DNA of 60,024 bases from contig JBGVFH010000043.1 in NCBI GenBank assembly GCA_045120955.1, forward strand, positions 1 to 60,024, in the 5' to 3' direction. The position numbers and the translations under genes were made by a program. The notes under the pieces were generated by a model, which saw only the letters and a list, made by a program, of their open reading frames with translations, had not been told where the DNA came from and did no database searches. The first letter of the stretch is position 1. Each line of letters begins with the position of its first letter. Positions 9,487 through 17,127 of the stretch are shown piece after piece. This DNA comes from JAZMZS01 sp045120955 (GTDB taxonomy: Bacteria > Bacillota > Clostridia > Oscillospirales > CAG-272).

Positions 9487-9896
9487 TTTCTGACCCATAC
9501 CTCCTCGGTAATTTTTTCATGTGAATTACCCGAAAAATCAATACTGCTCTCAAGCACGTACCCCTTATCCGACGGAACAAACGGAAACTTCTTGTCTGAG
9601 GGGTATTTTCTGTTCCAGCGGTACATGATTATCCCATCCGCCCGTGCCGCATACTCGCTAACGTGCTCAAGCTCAAAAAAGCATATATCGGCACTCCCCG
9701 CCTCAGAAAAATTCTGACTGACGATAATGTTATCTGCCGCAAAGCCTTCAAAAAGAGGGCGGGAATAATCGCTGATATATAGCTTTCTCTCAGCGCATAT
9801 CGACAAAAGACGCTCCGTGAGCTTTTTGTCACGGCTCTGCCGCCTTCTGTTAAAGCTCATACCCATAGACTCGTCAACGCATACGCACATTATCAT
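9483..9896 (-). CDS. Conserved clostridial protein of unknown function next to trmO
   Basis: A 137-residue soluble protein. The N-terminus carries FNRRRQSRDK after a short hydrophobic strand (MIMCVCVDES), and the C-terminus ends with SGNSHEKITEEVWVRK. From memory, relatives in Clostridia often carry the automatic name ribonuclease Z, but no metallo-beta-lactamase HxHxDH motif is present, so that name is not supported. The start at 9896 was chosen for GGGAGGTG eight bases upstream. It overlaps the end of trmO and the start of the nuclease gene, so all three are coupled. Confidence 0.7.
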   Translation of the reverse strand: MIMCVCVDESMGMSFNRRRQSRDKKLTERLLSICAERKLYISDYSRPLFEGFAADNIIVSQNFSEAGSADICFFELEHVSEYAARADGIIMYRWNRKYPSDKKFPFVPSDKGYVLESSIDFSGNSHEKITEEVWVRK

Positions 9897-10593
9897 ATAT
9901 ATCGCACCTCCCGTCAACTATCTTTATGTCGCACACACACAATTCTTCACCGTCGACCCTGAAGCTGATCTTGTACTTTGTATAATCCATAGTGTACATC
10001 CTTTGCGGATCATGCTGATACGAGGGTCGGGGGTCGTTTTTAAGTATATCGCAAATAACCTCTCTGTCCTCGGGTTCTATCATATCTATCAGCCCGTCAG
10101 AGAAGCGCACCGTGAGCGCATATCCGACAAACTCATCGGCAAATCCGCCAACAGCGTCGGGATGTGAGTCTGTGTAGGGGATATACGGCTTTATATCAAT
10201 TATAGGTGTACCGCTCTGTATGTCCGCACCGAAAACCTCAAGCACACTGCCGTAGCGCTCCGTACTGACAATACCGCCGAGCCGCACGGACGAAAGACCG
10301 ATGCCGTTCGGTCTGTTGGGTGATCGGGTCGAGAACACACCGACACGCTTGTTTCCGCCGAGCCTTGGAGGGCGCACGGTGGGACTCCATTCATCCTTTA
10401 CCGACATATGCGAGAACTGCCACAGCAGCCACAAATGAGAGTATCCTTCAATTCCCCGCAACGCCTCGTTGTTCCTGTACTTTTCTTCAAATATTATATA
10501 CGAGACAGAGTTCGGTACAAGTCCGCTCTGCCTCGGTATGCCGAACTTGTCATTATATCCGTTGTAAATTTTTGCGATAGCTTCTATTTGCAT
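9874..10593 (-). CDS. trmO: tRNA (N6-threonylcarbamoyladenosine37-N6)-methyltransferase TrmO
   Basis: TsaA/VirR-type SAM-dependent enzyme that methylates t6A37 in tRNA. Signatures seen: KFGIPRQSG and GYSHLWLLW near the N-terminus and VGVFSTRSPNRPNGIGLS in the core, all hallmarks of the TrmO beta-barrel. 239 residues, with the usual C-terminal extension. First gene of a three-gene minus-strand operon with overlapping frames; a promoter lies just upstream. Confidence 0.92.
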   Translation of the reverse strand: MQIEAIAKIYNGYNDKFGIPRQSGLVPNSVSYIIFEEKYRNNEALRGIEGYSHLWLLWQFSHMSVKDEWSPTVRPPRLGGNKRVGVFSTRSPNRPNGIGLSSVRLGGIVSTERYGSVLEVFGADIQSGTPIIDIKPYIPYTDSHPDAVGGFADEFVGYALTVRFSDGLIDMIEPEDREVICDILKNDPRPSYQHDPQRMYTMDYTKYKISFRVDGEELCVCDIKIVDGRCDIYDNVRMR

Positions 10594-10631
10594 TCTGCTC
10601 TTCTCACCTCGGACAAAGAAAACTTTTCTTT

Positions 10632-10660
10632 ATTTTAGCATATATCCTGTTCTATTTCAA
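10632..10660 (-). promoter_or_regulatory. Promoter for the trmO operon
   Basis: On the minus strand TTGAAA (10655-10660), a 17-base spacer and TAAAAT (10632-10637) lie about 40 bases before the trmO start. Confidence 0.55.
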
Positions 10661-10782
10661 TAAAAATCTCCAAAGCTGCCGACACATCCGCCGTTGTAAA
10701 GCAAAGCTGTTCCGCATCCCTGCAAAAACGGCGGTGTTTTTTGGTTTTTCGGACAAGCCTTGCGAAATTACTGTACATGCAA

Positions 10783-10816
10783 AAGAAAGCGGAAGTCTGC
10801 CGACTTCCGCTTTCCA
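10783..10816 (-). terminator. Terminator of the surface-protein operon
   Basis: A perfect 12-bp stem (AAAGCGGAAGTC with its complement) around a 4-base loop, followed on the minus strand by TTTT. It lies about 35 bases after the stop at 10851. Confidence 0.75.
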
Positions 10817-10850
10817 TGTTTATGCATTTTTTGTAGATACTTATACAAAT

Positions 10851-11822
10851 TTATGCTCTGTCGCTTTTTGATTTCTTTGCAATAACAACGCTTATGCAAG
10901 CTACAACGCTGAGAGCTGCAAGAGCTGCAAATACAACCGTCGTGTCACCCGTTGTGGGGTTATCTGTAGGAGCTGTTGTCGTAGCGCCCGCTGTCGTTGT
11001 GCTATCGGTCGTTGTGCTGTCTGTTGTTGCGCTGCTGTCGGTCGTGTCAGCCTCTGCCTTTGCATATACGACAGTACCTTCATAATTTGCGAGAAGAGAC
11101 TCTACCTCGGACTTGAGTGCTTCGTCAATAACGAGAGTTCCCTTACCTGTGTAAGCCGAGAAGCCTACAGCATGAAGGTATGCATATCCGCCCTCTTCAA
11201 CGTTGAGGATAGGAGCAGGGTTGCCGGTTTTTCCCGCCAATATAGTTACGGTATCTTTTATTACGAGCTTGCCCGTGCCTGCTACACTGTAGGTGTCAGC
11301 TGTAGCTTTGCGTCCGAGAAGAACGGTTTTGTCAAATATAACATCTCCTGCAAAGGTAATGGTCTTTGCATCGGTCATGAACATTCCCTTCTGTCCTGCA
11401 CTTTCTGTATTGAAGGTTTCATCCTCGTTTTTACTGATATAGGATGTCTCACCGTCAACACCCGTAAAGCAGATAGGTGTATCTGTTGCAGGAAGAGTTA
11501 TGTCAGCACCCACATGTCCTTTTCTGACTATGACAACGGTGCCGCCTGCTTTTATAAGTGTAGGAATTTTTCCGATATCGCCTTCTATGTTATCCTCACC
11601 CCAAGCATTTTTCAAAGCTTCATCTTTTTTTCCTGTGTTGGAGCACATGGGAGTATCTGCGCTCAGACCGTTGCCGGTTCCGTCATATGCTATATAGTAT
11701 TTGTTTGCGGATGTGACCTCAGGCTCAGCGGGGATATCTGCTGAGTCTGCAGACACGGAGATCATACCGAACGGTACGACCATGAGTGCTGCTAAAATAA
11801 TCGATACAAGTTTCTTTTTCAT
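10851..11822 (-). CDS. Surface protein with NPTTGD sorting-like C-terminus
   Basis: About 323 residues: signal peptide ending near SVSADSADIP, a beta-strand-rich central region with repeated short strands typical of right-handed beta-helix domains, a Thr/Ser linker (TTDSTTT repeats) and a C-terminus with NPTTGD, a hydrophobic helix and a basic tail. That order is a cell-wall sorting signal layout of the NPxTG type seen in Clostridia. The ATG at 11822 or 11828 follows AAGGA. Last gene of the minus-strand operon that starts at 19113. No catalytic motif is recognised; glycan binding is a guess. Confidence 0.7.
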   Translation of the reverse strand: MKKKLVSIILAALMVVPFGMISVSADSADIPAEPEVTSANKYYIAYDGTGNGLSADTPMCSNTGKKDEALKNAWGEDNIEGDIGKIPTLIKAGGTVVIVRKGHVGADITLPATDTPICFTGVDGETSYISKNEDETFNTESAGQKGMFMTDAKTITFAGDVIFDKTVLLGRKATADTYSVAGTGKLVIKDTVTILAGKTGNPAPILNVEEGGYAYLHAVGFSAYTGKGTLVIDEALKSEVESLLANYEGTVVYAKAEADTTDSSATTDSTTTDSTTTAGATTTAPTDNPTTGDTTVVFAALAALSVVACISVVIAKKSKSDRA

Positions 11823-11960
11823 TATCATATATTCCTTCTTATTTTTAATATAAAGGGGATTGAGGATATACACCGTATAATGTTTTCTTGGGGGAGAAAG
11901 TACGATGCATATCCTCGGGAGTGGGCATTTTCTCTTAAACCTTTCGATTGGGTTTATACT

Positions 11961-13295
11961 TTATGCGTTGTTTGCATTTTTCTTTTTAATAATGATAACA
12001 ACTACTACAGCCGCTATGACCGCTACCGCAACCGCAGCGATAACAATGATGAGAATTGTGTTGTCGGACTCTTCTGCAGGCTTTGTTGTATCGTCTGCTT
12101 TCTTTGTTGTATCATCAGCCTTCTTTGTTGTTTCGTCTGCTTTCTTCGTTGTCTCGTCAGCCTTCTTTGTTGTTTCTTCGTCATTTTCGGCGGTGGTCGA
12201 GTCCTCGGGCTTTGCCAGTTCTTCACCCTTTACGAGCATATCAGCCGTAGGCTTCTTTGTATCGGGGTTTACGGGAGCAACGTATGCTGCGTCTGCCGCT
12301 ACATCACCTATCTGATCGAAAAGACCTGCAATAGCTGCGTAGTTGTCTGCTGCCTTTGTTACAGGAGAAGCATTGAGAACTGTTTTGTTAGTTACCGTAA
12401 GGCTTGCAGATGCAGAATGTGAAAGAGCCCATTCAAGTGTTCCGATAGTTCCGCTCTTCCAGTTGAACTCAACCGAGTTTATCGTTGTATCTGCCTGTGA
12501 GCAACCGTAAATTTTGTCTATCTGTGCATTGCCTGTGATCTCTACCTTGACATCTCCGACCTCAATGCCTGCGGGATATGCAGCTGAGCAGTGAAGTACC
12601 TTTACCTGTGCATCTCCCCCTATCTTGATGTTTGCTGTACCTGTGTACTTACCTTCGATCTTTCTTGAGAAAGGAACGATGTTTATTTTGCTTCCCGAAA
12701 GAACGGTGATATTTGTATCAGCATCGCTCTCCGCGGGAGGATCGTCCTGACCGCTCTGATATCCTCCGAGAATAGCAAATGCAGCAGCGATGCTTCCGCC
12801 TGTCATATCGGCAGAACCTGTCATCTTGCAGCCCTCTGCTAATGTAACGGGGTTGTGCTGACCGACGATGAGAAGGTTTGTTCCGAGTGCATCGAAGGTT
12901 ATGTTTTTAAATATCGTCTCGCCCCAGCATACAAATCGTGCAGGCTGGAACGCATATTCTGCGCCGATGGTTCTGTAATCATATCCGTCATAGCATGAGG
13001 TAATGGTTACAGAGCCTGTGTAAGCCTGACCGTATGAGAAATACCATTCCTGCGTGAAAACATCACAAACAACAACGGTGCAATCCTTTGAAAGGTCGAG
13101 CTTTGCATATGCGTCTTCAATAAAGCCGACTGCGTTTTCATATGAAGAGCCGTCACCCACACCGCCGTCACGAAGATAGACCACGGTCTTTTTTTCGCCG
13201 CTCGTTTCATCAGCGCTCGCAGTGAAGGTGAAAATTGCTACAGCACACAGTACAACTGTAAGAGCTGTAAATAAAAGTGCCAAACGTTTTTTCAT
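11961..13295 (-). CDS. Membrane-anchored beta-helix-like surface protein with TTKKAD repeats
   Basis: A 444-residue protein: signal peptide (cleavage near TASADETS), about 300 residues of short repeated beta strands resembling pectin-lyase-like folds (VTITSCYDGYDYRTIG, FKNITFDALG), then a Lys/Asp/Thr linker of seven-residue repeats TTKKADE/TTKKADD, one membrane helix and a KKKN tail. It shares plan but not obvious sequence with the next gene. Likely displayed on the cell surface, perhaps binding or processing a polysaccharide; no catalytic residues can be named. Confidence 0.7.
   Translation of the reverse strand: MKKRLALLFTALTVVLCAVAIFTFTASADETSGEKKTVVYLRDGGVGDGSSYENAVGFIEDAYAKLDLSKDCTVVVCDVFTQEWYFSYGQAYTGSVTITSCYDGYDYRTIGAEYAFQPARFVCWGETIFKNITFDALGTNLLIVGQHNPVTLAEGCKMTGSADMTGGSIAAAFAILGGYQSGQDDPPAESDADTNITVLSGSKINIVPFSRKIEGKYTGTANIKIGGDAQVKVLHCSAAYPAGIEVGDVKVEITGNAQIDKIYGCSQADTTINSVEFNWKSGTIGTLEWALSHSASASLTVTNKTVLNASPVTKAADNYAAIAGLFDQIGDVAADAAYVAPVNPDTKKPTADMLVKGEELAKPEDSTTAENDEETTKKADETTKKADETTKKADDTTKKADDTTKPAEESDNTILIIVIAAVAVAVIAAVVVVIIIKKKNANNA
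12081..12180 (-). repeat. Tandem 21-bp coding repeat (TTKKAD linker)
   Basis: About five imperfect 21-bp units encode TTKKADE or TTKKADD. Units differ at third positions and at the final codon. They form the spacer between ectodomain and membrane helix, and copy number could vary by slippage. Confidence 0.8.
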
Positions 13296-13332
13296 ATTTT
13301 TCTCACTTTCTGCCTAATGGCTGTTTTATATA

Positions 13333-15558
13333 TCAGCCGCACCGTTCATTGACGGTTACAACCGAAACATCATAAATGTAGACGGAGTTTTTCGTCCCGA
13401 AGTCTATGCTGAGCGTGTTGCCGTCTTTGTCAAGCAATACCGCTATATACACGCTGTCACTGCCCTGCGTGCTAAGCTTTTCGCCCGTTTTATAGAAAGG
13501 AGCACAAGCGTATTCTTCGCCGTTTACCGTGATCGCTCCGTCTATATTTTTATTTGCCGGATTTGCGAAGGTTATCTTCAGATATGCTTCTTTCTCTATC
13601 TTTTCGTCAACCTTTATGTTGACAACACCGCTGTATTTGCTGTCTGCGGCTGCATTCTCGACCGTGACCTTGTCCGTCAGCTCCGTCTCCTCTACCTTGA
13701 TAACATACAGATCATCTATCTGCGAATACTTGAATTCGGTAAGCCCTGCTTTGAGCATTACACCGATCTCCATAGTTTCTGCCGTAGCTGTGAATACCAG
13801 CTCACGCTTTACATACAGAGTTGTGCTGTGTACCGATGCGTACTGACCCATGCCCGTGTCCCCGACGTTTCTTGCAAACATATACGTCGTGATAGTGGGC
13901 GAGAAGATAAACGACTCGACACGGTACTGAGCGCCTGTCTCAAGTCCGCTAACCGTATAATAAAGACCGCTATCGGCATTGGGGTTGCCGCTAAGCTTGA
14001 GAGAGTAGTCGCCGAGAAAAGCATTTGTCGTATCGCTGTCGGATCTTGTCTTTGTAAATACGGAAGCGTTACCTATGACAGTTGCATTCTCAACATTACC
14101 CTCCTCATAGTCTACATAGAGAAGTGTTTTTGTGTCGCCAAGCTCCTCCTTGGGGATATAGTATTTGCCGTCGTATCTAAAGCCGCCGTTCTCTGCAAGA
14201 ATACTCTCAAAGTTTTGCTGATACATCTTTACGACGTCTGCCATGAGAATTCTCACGGGCAGATTTTTTGCATACATCCAATAGCCCTCAGACAGGTCTG
14301 CTGACGGGAGATTGACAACGGTTCCCTTGCCGTCCTGCCATGTCTTTGCGAGAGCCTCCTCGGGAATGTCCTGCATACCGTTGATGATGGCAACGATACC
14401 GAGTCCAACCGGAGTCGTACTGTCTCCGCCGTGACCTGCGAGAGAAATGATGCGGCAGGTCTCGAAAAAATCACCCTCGCCCCAAAGAAGTCCTATAAGG
14501 ATAAACGAGCAGTTGATGCTCGATTCACCTCTCGTGGAGGTAAGATCGTAGTGATCTCTGTGAACGAGCGTCTCCGCCTCTTTTGCCGCAGTTCTCCACT
14601 GCGCAAGTCTCGGGTACTTTTGCCGAAGTGCGAGCACCTCGTCAATGACCTGATCTACTACGCATCCGTCGGGAACTACCTTTCTTGCCTCTGCTATAAG
14701 AGTGGGGATGTCATCCTCAAAATAAGCAAGAGAATACATCGTCGAGAAGAAGTTGCCCCAAATTGCGGAATCTCTGTCGCTTGTAACAGAAGTGAATATA
14801 TCGGCATACTTAGCCGCCAGACTCGGCATACCCGCAAATGTCATACCGAGAGTTTCGTTTGCGATATACGGCTCGCCGTTTACGGCATAGAGGTTTCCGT
14901 ATTCGGCGGCTCCGATAAAGGGAGGAAGATATCCTTTGTTTTTAAACAGACCGTATGCACCGTACGAACGGTGTCCGCCACCCATATCGTATACGTCGTA
15001 CTCTATCCAGCCGTCCTTGATAGCAACCGAGGCAAGAGTGCCGTAATCCTCATACATATCCTTTATTATGTACTGATTAAGAATGTCAATGCTGAAGTCG
15101 TCGTCGTTCCATACTTCCCATATTTGCGTCTCGTCGTTATACAGCAGCTTATCCTCATGCTTGTTTCTCGAATTGTACTCCGCATAAGGACCGTTGCATA
15201 TCTCAAACCATGAATCAGGCATCGCTACGAGCTGTTTACCGTTCGAGGACGCAAACTCATATCCGGAAAGAAATCCGATATACTGAGCAAGATGCGCTGC
15301 CAAGGTCTTGTCCAGATAGTCCTCAACCGATATGATGTTATAGTCGGATTCATTTATTTTGCTGATATCTACGCCGGGGGTATCGCTTCCTACATCCAGA
15401 CTTCCGTCATCGGCAGTATCTGACGTATCCTCGCCTGTATCCGCCGTGCTGTCTGTAGACTCCTGCGCTGAGTCTCCGGTATCGGTCGGAGTTTTTGTGC
15501 ATCCGACCGTACCGAGTACAAACACAAGCGCAAGGATCATGCATAAAAATCTTTTCAT
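13333..15558 (-). CDS. ADP-ribosylglycohydrolase-like lipoprotein with C-terminal beta domains
   Basis: A 741-residue predicted lipoprotein (Cys20 after LGTVG), then an Asp/Ser/Thr linker. Residues about 75-420 resemble the ADP-ribosylglycohydrolase (DraG/ARH) fold: WNDDDFSID at 150-158 matches the N-terminal metal-binding Asp motif and GHGGDSTTPVGLG at 375-387 matches the C-terminal GGDTDT motif. The second Asp of that motif is Ser380. Residues about 480-741 look like one or two beta-sandwich modules (FTKTRSDSDTTNAFLGDYSL), perhaps carbohydrate-binding. In such operons the domain may act on glycosides rather than ADP-ribose (inference). A GGAGC before the ATG fits. Confidence 0.72.
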   Translation of the reverse strand: MKRFLCMILALVFVLGTVGCTKTPTDTGDSAQESTDSTADTGEDTSDTADDGSLDVGSDTPGVDISKINESDYNIISVEDYLDKTLAAHLAQYIGFLSGYEFASSNGKQLVAMPDSWFEICNGPYAEYNSRNKHEDKLLYNDETQIWEVWNDDDFSIDILNQYIIKDMYEDYGTLASVAIKDGWIEYDVYDMGGGHRSYGAYGLFKNKGYLPPFIGAAEYGNLYAVNGEPYIANETLGMTFAGMPSLAAKYADIFTSVTSDRDSAIWGNFFSTMYSLAYFEDDIPTLIAEARKVVPDGCVVDQVIDEVLALRQKYPRLAQWRTAAKEAETLVHRDHYDLTSTRGESSINCSFILIGLLWGEGDFFETCRIISLAGHGGDSTTPVGLGIVAIINGMQDIPEEALAKTWQDGKGTVVNLPSADLSEGYWMYAKNLPVRILMADVVKMYQQNFESILAENGGFRYDGKYYIPKEELGDTKTLLYVDYEEGNVENATVIGNASVFTKTRSDSDTTNAFLGDYSLKLSGNPNADSGLYYTVSGLETGAQYRVESFIFSPTITTYMFARNVGDTGMGQYASVHSTTLYVKRELVFTATAETMEIGVMLKAGLTEFKYSQIDDLYVIKVEETELTDKVTVENAAADSKYSGVVNIKVDEKIEKEAYLKITFANPANKNIDGAITVNGEEYACAPFYKTGEKLSTQGSDSVYIAVLLDKDGNTLSIDFGTKNSVYIYDVSVVTVNERCG

Positions 15559-15607
15559 GATTGCTCCTTACAAATGCTCAAAATCGTGTGAAGACCTTGT
15601 AAAAAAG

Positions 15608-17092
15608 TTACTGCTGTGATTTCTTGAACTCTTCGTTTGTACTATTTATAGCCTGCTCGGCCTTAGACTGGTTTGCCTTTAGCATAGAAGCATAGTTTAC
15701 GGAATATGTGGTGGAAAGCTTGGTTATTGCATCTGTCATACCGCCGAAGTTGAACATATAACCGGGGTCATATATTCTGCTCTCCATCTCGAGAGTTATC
15801 ATATCGTAGCTGTCTTCGTCCTTTACATACTTACCCTCAAGTGTTCTTGAGTAGTAAGCGGGCGTTTCGATCTCGGAAGAGATATAAGCTGTACGTTCGA
15901 TGATTGTGCTCGTGCGCTCTTCATCGGCGGTGAAGGTGGGAATGCAAACATATGCGCCGTCCCATGAACCTACGGGTGTGTAGTATTCTTGCTGAGCCTC
16001 ATCAAACTTCGGCAGGGGAAGAATACCGTACTGAAGCTCTGTATCACGGAGATGAGCAAAGCCCAGATGCTCAACCGCACGGAACAAAAGCTGTCCGTCA
16101 GCAAACATTCCTATAGCGGTCTTGTTCTGTCCGTCTGTACCTGTCTGTGCGTTGAACGCATAGTTTTTGCTCTTCGTAAACTCGATAAAGCTCGTAACAA
16201 CGCCGGCTGATCTCTCTGATGTTATAGAAAGCTCAAACTCGCCGTTGCTGTTTACCGAAGCTATCCTCTCACCCGATGAGTTGAGGAATGCCATGCAGGT
16301 AGAATTGATGTATCCAAAACCGTACTTGTCATCCTGACCCATGGTATCATCTGCATTGAGGTCAGCCGAGACCTTCAGAGAGTATTCTTTGAGCTTATCA
16401 AAGGTCCATTTACCCTCTTTTACAAGCCCGTAGGGATATTCCCAGTTCATCTCGTCGAACATGGTCTTGTTAAATACAAGATTGTACATCGCCTGAGTAG
16501 CTACAAGGCTGATATCGCCTGTTGTGAAGAATACCTTGCCGTTTACAGTAAGGTCACGGTTGATATTCTGGTCCCACCAGGATTTTGAAAGGTCGATCTC
16601 GCCGTAATCGTTGAGATCCATAAGATCACCCGACATTGCAAGCGTGCTTGCGCTGTATGTACCGAGAATGCAAAGGTCATATGCGCTCTCGCCGGATGTG
16701 TTTGCCTTTCTTACATTGGTCGTACTTGTGTGGTTGCTCTGATAGTCAACAATAGGATTGATCTTGATGTCAAACTCCGATTCCATCTGAGTATTGCGCT
16801 TGTAGAGTGCTTCGTTGAGGACGTTTGCGTTTGCGTTGTCCTCCGTCATCTCAAAGTCACGAACGATGACCGTATCGGGATTTCGGCAAGTCATATACAC
16901 AGTAAAATCATAACCGTCATATGTCTCTGTCGGAACTCCGGGGATCTGCTCTCCTTTATCGTTTGTGTCAGCGCCGCCGGCGCTTTCGCTCTTGGCGTCG
17001 GTGTCTGTTGAAGTTGAGCCGTTACAAGCAGCAAGAGATACAAGCATAAGCGCCGCAAGAAGAAGGCAAAGGATCTTTTGTGCTTTTTTCAT
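15608..17092 (-). CDS. Extracellular solute-binding lipoprotein, ABC sugar transporter type
   Basis: A 494-residue lipoprotein (lipobox LAAC, Cys23) of the family 1 solute-binding class. It captures a saccharide outside the cell for an ABC importer. Recognisable features: YDGYDFTVYM after the linker, paired-lobe pattern, WTFDKLKEYSLKVSADLN, and the hinge-like GILPLPKFDEAQQEY typical of large sugar-binding proteins. No permease or ATPase genes adjoin; the partner membrane proteins must lie elsewhere or be shared. Second gene of the operon after the DUF6259-like enzyme. Confidence 0.88.
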   Translation of the reverse strand: MKKAQKILCLLLAALMLVSLAACNGSTSTDTDAKSESAGGADTNDKGEQIPGVPTETYDGYDFTVYMTCRNPDTVIVRDFEMTEDNANANVLNEALYKRNTQMESEFDIKINPIVDYQSNHTSTTNVRKANTSGESAYDLCILGTYSASTLAMSGDLMDLNDYGEIDLSKSWWDQNINRDLTVNGKVFFTTGDISLVATQAMYNLVFNKTMFDEMNWEYPYGLVKEGKWTFDKLKEYSLKVSADLNADDTMGQDDKYGFGYINSTCMAFLNSSGERIASVNSNGEFELSITSERSAGVVTSFIEFTKSKNYAFNAQTGTDGQNKTAIGMFADGQLLFRAVEHLGFAHLRDTELQYGILPLPKFDEAQQEYYTPVGSWDGAYVCIPTFTADEERTSTIIERTAYISSEIETPAYYSRTLEGKYVKDEDSYDMITLEMESRIYDPGYMFNFGGMTDAITKLSTTYSVNYASMLKANQSKAEQAINSTNEEFKKSQQ

Positions 17093-17127
17093 AATGTTCC
17101 CCCCATTTTTATTTTTTCAACTACAGA

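Noticed and set aside
11880..12422. Plus-strand frames opposite the TTKKAD protein
   Set aside because: They are antisense products of the 21-bp repeat with Cys/Phe/Ser runs, not genes.
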